Shown here: positions 35,430 to 44,340 of the stretch, piece by piece | Layout of the letters: every line of letters starts with the position of its first letter | Numbering within the stretch: the first letter of the stretch is position 1 | DNA from: Mucilaginibacter gossypii | GTDB taxonomy: Bacteria > Bacteroidota > Bacteroidia > Sphingobacteriales > Sphingobacteriaceae | Length of the DNA stretch: 64,000 nt | Assembly (NCBI RefSeq): GCF_900100945.1 | Contig: NZ_FNCG01000003.1 | Span: 62,001 to 126,000, forward strand | Direction: 5' to 3' | Program-made: the position numbers and the translations under genes | The notes under the pieces: generated by a model | What the model was told of the DNA's origin: nothing | What the model saw: the letters and a program-made list of their open reading frames with translations, nothing else | The model's database searches: none

Positions 35430-37046
35430 TTATGGTTTTGGTACTGCGGCTACTATTTTTAATAATTCATCATCCGGGTGATTTTTAACTGTGCATTGGT
35501 TATCCAGTATCATAGTTGCACCATTTTCGGCAGTGTATGCAGGCCATTTGGGTAATGACGATGTATTGGGGTTGCCGGTTTTGGCAAAATTTATCCATGC
35601 GCTACTTATTTTATCGGCAAGGGCATATGCTTCCTTACCGCCGCCGGTCATTTCCTGGCAGCGTGCGATGTTGTTAAACTGGAAAGCTATATCCATACAG
35701 TGCATGGCTTTATACATACCTCCATTTACGGGCGATTGCCAGGTAAACAGGTACATATACACCGGGGCCGCGCCACTAACAGCCTTTTCATTTGCCTGTT
35801 TAATGGCTAATGAGCGGAAGTTAAATTCAATGTCGGTAAATTCTGATGGTTTTGAAATTGTTGGATACGCTTTTTGCGCCGCGGCGATGTAAGCATCGGT
35901 TTTATCGCCATATTTTTTTTGAAGACTGGTTTTTAATTCATCCATAGTTTGGCTTTTAGGGCCGGGGATAAATGGAGCGAATTCGTTTTTGGTTGTACCT
36001 ACCAGCAGCGGAACATTTTTCGACAGTTCTTTAGCTGCCGGATCTGATGGTTGGTAAGGAAGAAAATCGCCGTCTAAAGCGGGGCCCCAGCCGTTCATGG
36101 TTTTGCCCTCCTTTTTCAACTCGGCCGAGACCTTGCTCATGGCTTTTTTACCCGCTTCGTTCAGTACACCATAAGGCAGTTTTTGAAGAGAATCAACCTG
36201 CGAAGGCTGCAGGTGAAGTTCTTCCAATAATGCAGCGGCAACTTTTTGGGTAACCGGTTTTTCGTTAAAATTGGTGATGTAGCTGCCGCTTTCAACAATG
36301 GCATTTTTAAATAAACCTTTTACTGATGGCGCGTTCATCAAACAGGTAACCTTACCGCCACCACCCGACTGCCCAAAGATGGTCACATTATCAGGATCGC
36401 CGCCAAACTGGGTTATATTTTGTTTTACCCATTCCAGAGCCAATTTCAAATCAAGCAGGCCCGCGTTTGCAGAGCCCTTATATTTATCACCATAGGCTGA
36501 AAGATCAAGAAAGCCCAAAATGTTTAACCGGTGATTTACCGATACCAGTACCACATCTCCCTTTTTAGCCAGGTTTTCACCGTCATATGACGGAAGTTCA
36601 ATTGATGAACCGGCTGTAAAGCCGCCACCATGCAGCCAAACCATTACTGGGCGTTTTTTGCCATCGTTCAGTTTCTGTGTCCATACATTGAGCGACTGGC
36701 AGTGTTCATTTGAATAACCCAGATCATGCTGAAAGGCAAATTCAAATTCGTCGTTAACAGTTGTAGTTGGATCGGTAGGACAAACCGGACCGTAAGTTTT
36801 TGAACTGCGTACATCTGTCCATGGCGCAGGTTTTTCGGGCGCCATAAAGCGGTCGGCTTTGGCGTAGGGGATACCTTTAAATGTAAAAATGCCATTGTGA
36901 AGATAGCCTTTTACTTTTCCGCTTTCGGTTGATGTTACAGCTACATCGTTCCCGGCAACAACTGGTTCGTTGCTGCTTTGGCAAAACGCCGTTACAGGTA
37001 AAAAGCAAATGAGTAAAAGCAGCATGAGGGTACTGTTTTTTTTCAT
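35430..37046 (-). CDS. Secreted type-B carboxylesterase/lipase
   Basis: A 538-residue carboxylesterase. The signal peptide is MKKNSTLMLLLLICFLPVTA. The family shows FKGIPYAKADRF, the oxyanion WLHGGGFTAGSS, and the nucleophile GQSGGGGKVTCLMNAP. A glutamate/aspartate acid and a histidine (AMHCMDIAFQF region) complete the triad. Substrates of such enzymes range from pNB esters to acylated glycans. The start codon falls inside one arm of an 18-bp inverted repeat (37045-37062). Confidence 0.93.
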   Translation of the reverse strand: MKKNSTLMLLLLICFLPVTAFCQSSNEPVVAGNDVAVTSTESGKVKGYLHNGIFTFKGIPYAKADRFMAPEKPAPWTDVRSSKTYGPVCPTDPTTTVNDEFEFAFQHDLGYSNEHCQSLNVWTQKLNDGKKRPVMVWLHGGGFTAGSSIELPSYDGENLAKKGDVVLVSVNHRLNILGFLDLSAYGDKYKGSANAGLLDLKLALEWVKQNITQFGGDPDNVTIFGQSGGGGKVTCLMNAPSVKGLFKNAIVESGSYITNFNEKPVTQKVAAALLEELHLQPSQVDSLQKLPYGVLNEAGKKAMSKVSAELKKEGKTMNGWGPALDGDFLPYQPSDPAAKELSKNVPLLVGTTKNEFAPFIPGPKSQTMDELKTSLQKKYGDKTDAYIAAAQKAYPTISKPSEFTDIEFNFRSLAIKQANEKAVSGAAPVYMYLFTWQSPVNGGMYKAMHCMDIAFQFNNIARCQEMTGGGKEAYALADKISSAWINFAKTGNPNTSSLPKWPAYTAENGATMILDNQCTVKNHPDDELLKIVAAVPKP

Positions 37047-37201
37047 AATTGTATTTGGTTAAATTGGTTTACACTTCGCGACCCGAAACTGGCTTCCGGA
37101 ATTGAAAGATAGTTAATTACCGATTAATTGGAGAGGATGTTTATCCAATGGCAATAGCTATTGTGTAAATATAACACAATGAATTAACCAAATACAATTA
37201 T
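37045..37201. promoter_or_regulatory. Symmetry-rich promoter region of the esterase operon
   Basis: An 18-bp perfect inverted repeat, ATAATTGTATTTGGTTAA at 37045-37062 and its complement at 37184-37201, encloses ATTGTGT/ACACAAT (37160-37180) and the palindrome AATAGCTATT (37153-37162). The first arm overlaps the esterase start codon. Confidence 0.5.
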
Positions 37202-37247
37202 ATCATACTTTTTACTTTAAAAAATTTCAGCTAAAAACGTAGTTAGT

Positions 37248-38060
37248 TTAATGTAACCATAATCCATAGCTATCTTTATACCGCTGCATAGAAGTTTCAA
37301 ATATTTCCATTGCATTACCCTCAATATCCTGGTTTTCAAATGCTCCATATACAGTATCAAAATTAAGCATGGATGCTTTTTGATATGCTTTGACAAATTC
37401 TTCCTTGGCGAGTAATATAATATTAGGATAGCTGTACATAATAGCCATATGCCGTTTGCTTCTGGCTATATTAAAGGTATCACCACAAAGCATAGTTCCA
37501 TTGGGTGTAAAGCCTGCAATGTGCAACACGCAGCTGCCCGCAAAATGACCGCCGATATGTACTACGCTTATGCCGTCCCAAAGTTGTGTGGTGTTACCAC
37601 CCCATAAGTAGATATACGGAGAATTAAAAGGTACCCATTCGGTGTCATGTTGGTGGATATAGATTGGGCAGCCAAATTCGGCGGCCCATTCATTCATATT
37701 ACTATAATAATGCGGATGTGAAAACGCGATAGCTTTTAATCCGCCTTTAGCCCGGATAAATTCAATTGTAGCATCATCCAGGTACGGAATACAATCCCAC
37801 AAAATGTTACCTCCCGGAGAGATAAGGAGCAGGGCCCTTTGGGCAATTGCAAAATCTGGTTGTATTTTGAGTGCATACAGATGTTCACTTAACTGTGTTA
37901 TTTTGATGGTGCGGTTCTTAAGTTCGGCTGGCGTATTCCATTGCTGTCCACTCTCCGGAACGTATTGTCGATCATCGGTACAAATTGGACAAAATTGGGG
38001 TGTTGCCGGCCCGGCTAAAAGCTGGGTGCCGCATGTGCTGCATATGATGGTTTTATTCAT
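37248..38060 (-). CDS. Metallo-beta-lactamase-fold protein with zinc ribbon and altered metal site
   Basis: A 270-residue protein. The N-terminus is a zinc ribbon (ICSTCGTQLL and QFCPICTDDRQYVP). The rest has the beta-lactamase fold, but the classical HxHxDH is SHPHYYSNMNEW: the first two histidines are kept, while the Asp-His pair is replaced. A later GGHFAGSCV retains one histidine and GDTFNI holds the bridging Asp region. The gene is followed by no partner on the same strand besides the EamA gene upstream (32 bases). It may still bind one metal; function unknown. Confidence 0.8.
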   Translation of the reverse strand: MNKTIICSTCGTQLLAGPATPQFCPICTDDRQYVPESGQQWNTPAELKNRTIKITQLSEHLYALKIQPDFAIAQRALLLISPGGNILWDCIPYLDDATIEFIRAKGGLKAIAFSHPHYYSNMNEWAAEFGCPIYIHQHDTEWVPFNSPYIYLWGGNTTQLWDGISVVHIGGHFAGSCVLHIAGFTPNGTMLCGDTFNIARSKRHMAIMYSYPNIILLAKEEFVKAYQKASMLNFDTVYGAFENQDIEGNAMEIFETSMQRYKDSYGLWLH

Positions 38061-38092
38061 CGTTTTATAAAGTGTTATTTAGGGAGATGATT

Positions 38093-39136
38093 TTAGATCC
38101 GGTAAGCTATTTTAGCCAATGCTTTGATCTGTTCCAAATCGGAAGCAGGGTTGAGGTGGTTGCAGTTACCTGCTTGTTCAACTGTTTCTGTCACAGTTTT
38201 TTTAAACGTAAGCTTCCCATACTTTGAAAGATTTACAAGCAATACGCTGAGCAAGATCACAATTAACCCCAAAAACTGCATTAACGAAATACTTTCATGT
38301 GCAAAGCAAACCCCAAGTAATACGGCGATAACCGGATTTACATACGAATGGGTGCTCACCTGCGTTGCAGGCCTTACCTGTAGCAGCCATACATAAGCGC
38401 TGAATGCCCCAATTGATCCGAATATGATAAGGTAAACGATAGCCATCCATGACTGAGCCGGAACAGTAGCGAGATTAAATCCGTTAAACTTCTGGTGAAT
38501 AATAGCAGCCGGTACAAAAGTCAAACCGGCAATGATCATTTGCCAGGATGTATTTACCCTTGCTGGTGCTGTACCGCCTCTCTTTTTTGAATATAATGAC
38601 CCTGACGACCAGGCAACAGGGCCTGCCAGTAACAATAGTAATCCTGTTAATTTTGCATGGTCCATAGTACCGGTAACCGATTTCAGGAAAGCTTCGCCAA
38701 AAAGGAGCAAGATTCCTGCAAAGCCGATGATGAGGCCGAATATGGTCGATTTATTTTTTAGGTTTACCCGCCAGTTAGCTTTATCTAATATGATGAACCA
38801 TATCGGGTTCACAGAAACCATAATGGCAACCATGGCACTGGGGATATTGCGCTCGACCCAGATCACTATACCTGTAGCTATGAATAGGGTAAGCAGCCCG
38901 CAGATACCGGAGGTGATGATATCGCGCTTAACAAATATGTTGTCGCCCCTAATGTAGCACCAGCCAAGTAATAAAATACCCGCGCTGAAAAAACGCAATG
39001 CACCCATCAACATAGGAGGGAAGCCCTGAATAGCCATTTGTATAAAGAAATAGGTTGAACCCCATACTATATAAACGGTAGCAAAGGCTATGATCACTAA
39101 AAGGTGTGATGCTTTTGTATTTGCTGTAGTTGCCAT
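38093..39136 (-). CDS. DMT superfamily transporter, EamA family
   Basis: A 347-residue inner-membrane protein with ten helices in two EamA repeats. The first repeat has YIVWGSTYFFIQMAIQGFPP and the second AYVWLLQVRPATQVSTHSYV. Members export amino acids and other metabolites. The last 60 residues are a soluble tail. It follows the DoxX gene and precedes the zinc-ribbon gene on the same strand. Confidence 0.92.
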   Translation of the reverse strand: MATTANTKASHLLVIIAFATVYIVWGSTYFFIQMAIQGFPPMLMGALRFFSAGILLLGWCYIRGDNIFVKRDIITSGICGLLTLFIATGIVIWVERNIPSAMVAIMVSVNPIWFIILDKANWRVNLKNKSTIFGLIIGFAGILLLFGEAFLKSVTGTMDHAKLTGLLLLLAGPVAWSSGSLYSKKRGGTAPARVNTSWQMIIAGLTFVPAAIIHQKFNGFNLATVPAQSWMAIVYLIIFGSIGAFSAYVWLLQVRPATQVSTHSYVNPVIAVLLGVCFAHESISLMQFLGLIVILLSVLLVNLSKYGKLTFKKTVTETVEQAGNCNHLNPASDLEQIKALAKIAYRI

Positions 39137-39169
39137 GATTATTTTATTGGTTAAAGATGTTTGCTGATT

Positions 39170-39655
39170 TTAATTGGTTTGCAATGATTGGTAAGCCGTA
39201 AGCTTTTTGTTCACAATACGTGAGGCGAACCATTTATCTAAGCTCCATGAATATTGGGACATCCCGGCCAGCAGAAAGCTTGCGGCGCTCAAAGTAAACA
39301 CTGAATAACCTAAAGGCGATTCGACGCCGAAGGAAATTGCCATCGCGATAGCAAAACATAAACTAAGGATACCGCTGCCGATAGCTGCCATGCGGGTAAA
39401 TAAGCCAAGGATGAGTAATAAGCCAAAACCGCCTTCGCCAATGGTTGCAATAGTTGCCAGCGGATTTATGATGCCATCGGGTAGGAAACTCATTACCTGT
39501 TTGGCATAGGCAATAAAATGTTTCCAGTCGCCCCAGCCAACGTGTGCGTGACCGTTTGGGCCAAATAAGCCGAGGCGGTCGGCTACTTCCCACAGGTAGC
39601 TTAGTCCAACGGCTAACCTTAGGTATATGGATGATATTTTTTGATTGAGTTGCAT
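39170..39655 (-). CDS. DoxX family membrane protein
   Basis: A 161-residue protein with four membrane helices. The family features are IYLRLAVGLSYLWEVADRLG, NPLATIATIGEGGFGLLLIL and GLFTRMAAIGSGILSLCFAI. DoxX proteins take part in redox-linked membrane processes; function here is unknown. It is divergent from the MocR regulator and probably controlled by it through the TAGTCC repeats between them. Confidence 0.87.
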   Translation of the reverse strand: MQLNQKISSIYLRLAVGLSYLWEVADRLGLFGPNGHAHVGWGDWKHFIAYAKQVMSFLPDGIINPLATIATIGEGGFGLLLILGLFTRMAAIGSGILSLCFAIAMAISFGVESPLGYSVFTLSAASFLLAGMSQYSWSLDKWFASRIVNKKLTAYQSLQTN

Positions 39656-39693
39656 AAGTTTTATTTTTTGATGATCAAAAATACCATGCTTTT

Positions 39694-39738
39694 GGACTAT
39701 ACTTGTAGTCCAGAAAGTAGTTTAAAGATAGTCCAGAA
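39694..39738. promoter_or_regulatory. TAGTCC repeat operator between doxX and mocR-type gene
   Basis: GGACTA (39694-39699) and TAGTCC (39706-39711) form an inverted repeat with a six-base gap. TAGTCCAGAA occurs twice in direct orientation, at 39706-39715 and 39729-39738, 23 bases apart. The last copy touches the start codon. Arrays of this kind fit binding by MocR-type regulators. Confidence 0.55.
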
Positions 39739-41231
39739 TGATGCTCATCGAAAGTTTATTAAGTGTAGATAAAAGCAGCCAGGTGCCCGTGTATTTGCAA
39801 ATTAGCAACGGCATTATCAATTATATCAGGCAGGGGACCTTAAAACCAGGCTCTGCACTTCCTGCCAGTCGTGTGTTGGCAGCATCGTTAAACGTACATC
39901 GTAAAACAGTAGTAGCTGCTTATGACGAACTTTATGCTCAAAGCTGGGTTGATGTTATAGCGCGTAAGGGGATTTACATAGCTAAAAACCTGCCCGATGT
40001 TGCACCCCGGCCTATCGAAAAAGCTGTTCTGAAACATAGCCTGGCAAATAAAACATCGTTCAACGTTGATGACAACAGGATCAACCCTCAGCGCATGTTT
40101 GTGGAAATGCCTGATGGCAATATTACATTTACCGAAGGGTTTCCCGATACCCGCATTGCGCCTGTCGACCTGATGGTGCGCGAATACAGACGGATGGCAG
40201 GTTATCATTTTACGCATAAATACCTGATGTACGGGCTGGAGCAGGGTTCCGAAAATTTAAGGAACGAACTTGCCCGTTTTTTGGGTGAAACCCGTGGCTT
40301 GCATGTAACACCTAACGATATTTTAATAACCAAAGGCGTTCAAATGGCACTTTACCTGTGCGCACAGGTATTGATTAATAAAAATGATATTGTAATTGTA
40401 GGTAACCCAGGCTACAGTGGTGCAAATGAGGTGTTTGAGCAAGCGGGCGCCAGGTTGGAATTTGTCCCTGTAGATGAACATGGTATTGATATTAATTCCG
40501 TTGAGACTATTTGTAAAGCACAAAAGGTACGTATGCTGTACGTGGTGCCGCATCATCATCAGCCTACTACAGTAACGCTGAGTTCGGAGAGGCGTATGCG
40601 TTTACTCGAACTGGCAGCAAAATACCAGTTTGCCATTATTGAAGATGATTACGACTTTGACTTTCATTATACTAGCGGCCCTATTTTACCGCTGGCCAGT
40701 GCCGATTATTATGGCAATGTAATATATGTGGGTTCATTTTGCAAAACCATCGCGCCGGGCATTCGCATTGGCTTTATGGTTGCCCCGGCTAATTTTTTAT
40801 TACAGGCCACCCGCTTACGCAGGCTGATTGACCGCCAGGGGGAGCACCTGTTAGAAGAAGCTATGGCAAGTTTATTAAAGAACGGTGACATTAGCAGGCA
40901 CCTGAAAAAAGCCAATAAGCTGTATCACGAACGGCGGGATATTCTTTGCAAATTACTGCAGGAGCAATTGGGCGATTATATTTCCTTTAAAATACCATGT
41001 GGCGGTTTTGCCATATGGGTTAAATACCTTCATGATCTGGACACTGCCGTTGTTTCAGAAAAAGCTAATGAACTGGGGCTGTCTATAGGTGCGGGACATG
41101 ATTATTATTATGATAAAACATTTAAACACAGTTTTGTACGGATAGGGTTTGCCTCATTAAACCAAAAAGAAATGCATGAAGCAGTAAATATCTGGAAAAA
41201 GGCCATTCTTAAATGCCTTCCAAAAGTTTAA
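39738..41231 (+). CDS. MocR/PdxR-type regulator: GntR HTH fused to PLP aminotransferase domain
   Basis: A 497-residue chimeric transcription factor. The N-terminal winged helix (residues about 15-80) has LQISNGIINYIRQGTLKPGS, ALPASRVLAASLNVHRKTVV and AAYDELYAQSWV, typical of GntR. The C-terminal 400 residues are a fold-type-I aminotransferase-like domain with the PLP lysine in VGSFCKTIAPGIRIGFMV. Such proteins use PLP or amino compounds as effector. Divergent EamA/DoxX genes are the likely targets. A second ATG at 39741 is an alternative start. Confidence 0.93.
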   Translation: MMLIESLLSVDKSSQVPVYLQISNGIINYIRQGTLKPGSALPASRVLAASLNVHRKTVVAAYDELYAQSWVDVIARKGIYIAKNLPDVAPRPIEKAVLKHSLANKTSFNVDDNRINPQRMFVEMPDGNITFTEGFPDTRIAPVDLMVREYRRMAGYHFTHKYLMYGLEQGSENLRNELARFLGETRGLHVTPNDILITKGVQMALYLCAQVLINKNDIVIVGNPGYSGANEVFEQAGARLEFVPVDEHGIDINSVETICKAQKVRMLYVVPHHHQPTTVTLSSERRMRLLELAAKYQFAIIEDDYDFDFHYTSGPILPLASADYYGNVIYVGSFCKTIAPGIRIGFMVAPANFLLQATRLRRLIDRQGEHLLEEAMASLLKNGDISRHLKKANKLYHERRDILCKLLQEQLGDYISFKIPCGGFAIWVKYLHDLDTAVVSEKANELGLSIGAGHDYYYDKTFKHSFVRIGFASLNQKEMHEAVNIWKKAILKCLPKV

Positions 41232-41870
41232 AAGTTTGGCATAGGGGATTAAACGCCATAATAGGATGAATTTGTTAATATCATGTCATGCTTTGGCAGT
41301 TACTGTCATGCTTTTAAGTTAGAGATTTTCTGCCAAAATTTGCGTTTGTCATGCCTGTGACAAATTGTCGGTTAATTTTTTTAAAAATGCTAAGACCTCT
41401 AATATGTAAAAATCACGGAATAGTTTTTTTACAAAAAAAAGTTTGGCGATGAGTTTTTATAGCCGCAAAGCAGGCTAGGAAATTAATGAGCGAAATAATT
41501 TTCTCTAAAAATAAATTTGTGCTTGTTTGCCCGCTTTTTTTTAAATAATTCGGCAAAAAACAATTTTTCGGCTTTTTTTGCCTCGGTTTAAGCCCATTTT
41601 TTTTCGTTAAGCGCAAAACTCTGCGTTAAATTTAATAAACACCAGTTTTTGAAGGTAGTTTCAAAGAAAAAATCCATTTTGAAAATGACGTTTTTAGGCT
41701 TAAAGTATTGATTTATAGGGCGTGTTTTTTAATGGCATGTTTTTAGCCTAACTGGTGGCAGGAATGATACAATTGTTCTTGCATCCCTGCCACAGCATGC
41801 CTGTAGGAACGATTGTATTTCCTCAAAACATTGTTAGTTCAGTAATTAAAACATTAAAAAAATTAAAGTT
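41232..41870. other. Long A/T-rich intergenic region with inverted repeats
   Basis: No recognised gene. It holds an inverted repeat with arms GTGGCAGGAATG and a near-complement CATCCCTGCCAC (41755-41793), a TTTGTCA/TGACAAA repeat near 41347-41366 and many T runs. It precedes the microprotein gene. Confidence 0.4.
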
Positions 41871-41951
41871 ATGTTAACCGTATTAGAAGTTGCCCTTTTC
41901 TTAGCTGTTATTATCGTTCCATTAATCCCTGCAAGAAAAACTGCAAAATAA
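41871..41951 (+). CDS. 26-residue membrane microprotein
   Basis: The frame reads MLTVLEVALFLAVIIVPLIP plus ARKTAK, giving one hydrophobic helix with a basic end, the plan of a single-pass small membrane protein. A hairpin terminator starts 24 bases after the stop, which supports a separate transcript. The long A/T-rich leader contains no other gene. No homologue is known to me; function unknown. Confidence 0.5.
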   Translation: MLTVLEVALFLAVIIVPLIPARKTAK

Positions 41952-41974
41952 TTGGACATTAAAACCAGTTAATG

Positions 41975-42008
41975 AATGGGCGGCCTTTGGTTGCCCATTT
42001 TCGTTTTT
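41975..42008 (+). terminator. Intrinsic terminator of the microprotein gene
   Basis: AATGGGCGGCC and GGTTGCCCATT form an 11-bp stem with two G-U pairs and a short loop, followed by TTTCGTTTTT. Confidence 0.65.
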
Positions 42009-42130
42009 ATACCATTTGTGACCGGTCGTACTCAATGCTAACCAATCCGCTCCCTTTTTTTCCGTCGCTTCCGAAACCTCCTTCTTTCCCACTTCGCTGA
42101 ATTTTTTATTTATATACAATGTTACCTATG

Positions 42131-42147
42131 GTAGTAGTGATGTAGTG
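42131..42147 (-). promoter_or_regulatory. CACTAC-type box, variant copy upstream of DUF5009 gene
   Basis: On the minus strand CACTACATCACTACTAC: a CACTAC repeat whose second half at the 11-base period is TACTAC. It lies 182 bases before the ATG at 42329. See the boxes at 44058, 51330 and 51720. The rest of 42009-42328 holds no recognised feature. Confidence 0.4.
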
Positions 42148-42328
42148 CTGTAATAAAAGCATCTGATCATGCTATCGGATAGATTTGTGCATTAATGATC
42201 CATTGGATTTATAGCAGTGCCTTATAAACGAGATTGGCATTTGGTATGTACGGCGATAATATTTTATTTATCGCGAGCCATAATTCACTATTTTCCGTAA
42301 AAATTAAAAGAAAAGCCCTAAATAAAGT

Positions 42329-43588
42329 ATGCAGCAATTACCCAAACGCCTGTTATCAATAGATGTATTGCGTGCGATTACTATGCTCCTGATGATATTT
42401 GTTAACGATGCGGGCGGTGTACAGCATATTCCCGAATGGATAGACCACGCCAAAGGTCTTGAAGACAGGATGGGTTTTGCTGATACTATTTTCCCGGCGT
42501 TTTTGTTCATTGTGGGCTTGTCGTTACCATTTGCTATTAATAACAGGATCAAAAAGAGTGATAGTACCAGACAGGTATTATTTTATATCCTGATACGCAG
42601 TGCGGCGCTGCTCATTATGGGTTTTTACCATGTAAACCTTGAAGAATATAATTCGTCGGCGGCATTAATTCCGAAGGCTGCATGGGCACTGGTTATTACT
42701 ATAGCATTCTTCCTGATCTGGCTTGACTATCCGGAATCTATGGCAAAGACTAAAAGATATGCCTTGCAGATATTGGGAATTGCTATGCTGATTGGCATGG
42801 CGATGATTTATAAAGGTGGCGAAGATGGCGAGGTACGGGGTATGGAGCCTTCATGGTGGGGAATATTGGGTTTGATAGGATGGGCATATTTGGTTTGTGC
42901 TTTTATATTTTTCGCAGTTAAAGGCAAATTGAACAACCTTATCGTAGCATGGATAACGCTTGCCGCCATTAACATTTTGGCGCACACCATATTAAAGGTA
43001 AACGTGTTGCACGACGAAACGATGGTAACCATTGCAGGAAAAGATGTTACGGGCAGTTTCCTCGGTAATGCTATTATCTTTTTAAAACCGTTTTGGATAA
43101 TCAACGATGCATCGACCATGACTTTAACCATGGGAGGCGTGGTGATATCAGGTATTTATGCCAAATTGGTTGAACAAGGGAAAACACAACGCATTTGGGC
43201 CACACTAACTGTCGTCGGTATCTTGTTCCTGGTAGCGGGTTTTGCTTTAAGGCCTTATACTGAAGGTATTTCCAAGATCCGTTCAACACCCGCCTGGGTA
43301 TTCATTTGTTCCGGAATTACCACGTTAGCTTTTTTGATGCTGATATACGTGGTAGACGTTAAAGGAAAAATAAATGCTTTTAACTGGATCAAACCGGCAG
43401 GTACCAGCACACTAACCTGCTACCTGATCCCGTATTTTCAGGTGTTTACACTGGAACTGTTCCAAATTAACTATCCCGGCGTTATCAATAACGGATTTCC
43501 GGGACTATTGCGCTCTTTTCTGACGGCTGTGATCATCGTTTTATTTGTTGGATTACTTGAAAAGAAAAGATTGCGCTTAAAAATTTAA
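42329..43588 (+). CDS. DUF5009 / heparan-alpha-glucosaminide N-acetyltransferase-like membrane protein
   Basis: A 419-residue membrane protein with about ten to eleven helices. The N-terminus RLLSIDVLRAITMLLMIFVN and VQHIPEWIDHAKGLEDRMG is the signature of the DUF5009 acyltransferase-like group; the conserved His and Asp in DHAKG face the membrane. The mammalian relative acetylates terminal glucosamine of heparan using acetyl-CoA; the bacterial role is probably acylation or trans-membrane transfer of a sugar. It stands alone, 240 bases upstream of a terminator, next to the GH9 operon. Confidence 0.88.
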   Translation: MQQLPKRLLSIDVLRAITMLLMIFVNDAGGVQHIPEWIDHAKGLEDRMGFADTIFPAFLFIVGLSLPFAINNRIKKSDSTRQVLFYILIRSAALLIMGFYHVNLEEYNSSAALIPKAAWALVITIAFFLIWLDYPESMAKTKRYALQILGIAMLIGMAMIYKGGEDGEVRGMEPSWWGILGLIGWAYLVCAFIFFAVKGKLNNLIVAWITLAAINILAHTILKVNVLHDETMVTIAGKDVTGSFLGNAIIFLKPFWIINDASTMTLTMGGVVISGIYAKLVEQGKTQRIWATLTVVGILFLVAGFALRPYTEGISKIRSTPAWVFICSGITTLAFLMLIYVVDVKGKINAFNWIKPAGTSTLTCYLIPYFQVFTLELFQINYPGVINNGFPGLLRSFLTAVIIVLFVGLLEKKRLRLKI

Positions 43589-43739
43589 TTATTATACATA
43601 CCTAAAATGTCATGGCAACAATTTCATCATTATTGTAACCTTGGCGGTGAAATATGCTGGAAGATGTTGGTGGAAAAATGAGCGCTTACTCGATGCGGCT
43701 ATCAGACACTTGGATTAAAAGAACCTTAAAAGCATCTTC

Positions 43740-43774
43740 AAAAGAGGCCCCCCGGAAATCAAGCGGCCTCTTTT
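43740..43774 (+). terminator. Hairpin terminator, distal to the DUF5009 gene
   Basis: AAAAGAGGCC and GGCCTCTTTT form a perfect 10-bp stem with a 15-base loop. It lies 152 bases after the stop of DUF5009. The stretch between holds no recognised gene. Confidence 0.55.
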
Positions 43775-43802
43775 AGGTTTAGGTTGATTATAATAAAAGC
43801 TA

Positions 43803-43982
43803 CTAATTATAATTGCGTTCTTTGGCATAATCGGCAGTCAATGCACCTGCATTGGCGTCAGGCGAAACCTCGCAAACACGTTGCAGCTATACTAATGATG
43901 TAGGGATGTCCGTACTTACACGGCCGGGAATAGCCTGTTTAACAATTTTAACTTTACGGCAGTCCGGTAGAATATATTTCAT
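43803..43982 (-). pseudogene. Small protein frame with an internal TAG
   Basis: From ATG 43982 the minus strand reads MKYILPDCRKVKIVKQAIPG to TSLV, then TAG at 43887-43889, then LQRVCEVSPDANAGALTADY and AKERNYN before the stop at 43803-43805. The part after the TAG is protein-like in composition, so a single nonsense change in a 59-residue gene is possible. No family was recognised. Confidence 0.35.
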
Positions 43983-44057
43983 GTTGGATTTATATAAGAG
44001 ATGAAATTTTATATTCTGCAATTATCAGCCAAACTTTACTCAATTGCTATTTTGAAG

Positions 44058-44075
44058 CCACTACAATACCACTAC
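44058..44075 (+). promoter_or_regulatory. CACTAC box upstream of GH9 gene
   Basis: CCACTACAATACCACTAC: two CACTAC units at an 11-base period, oriented towards the GH9 gene whose ATG lies about 270 bases downstream. The exact 18-mer recurs upstream of the regulator gene (51330-51347) in the same orientation relative to its gene. Confidence 0.55.
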
Positions 44076-44340
44076 TATTATGTTATCGATAAAGTGCTAC
44101 GTGGTCATTAGCCCAAAGTCGTAGTTTCTAAGCACAGAATTTTAAAAACGACTTTTCACACCCCACTTAGCACTTGCCGGGTAATCGGCTAAGGTAACTT
44201 TGTAACAAATTGAGGTGTTTAATCACGGTAGAGCTAATGTAGTGGCACAAAAATATCCGGCCGAAACTTAATCTTTTAGCTTTGACCAATATTGCAAAAC
44301 CATCATGCTTAAACCGCAGGGCAATTTCTTAACTTTATAT

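Noticed and set aside
41294..41316. Possible sigma-54 promoter (TTGGCAG...TGCT)
   Set aside because: The GG to GC spacing is three bases too long for a sigma-54 promoter.
41413..41616. A 67-codon minus-strand frame in the A/T-rich gap
   Set aside because: Lys/Phe-rich composition caused by the A/T bias; no domain or start context.
41922..42119. A 65-codon minus-strand frame over the microprotein terminator
   Set aside because: It overlaps the hairpin terminator and the microprotein gene, and its sequence is not protein-like beyond short stretches.
44150..44190. CACTTAGCACTT near the GH9 promoter as a further CACTAC box
   Set aside because: Half-sites differ at two positions and the period is 8, not 11.
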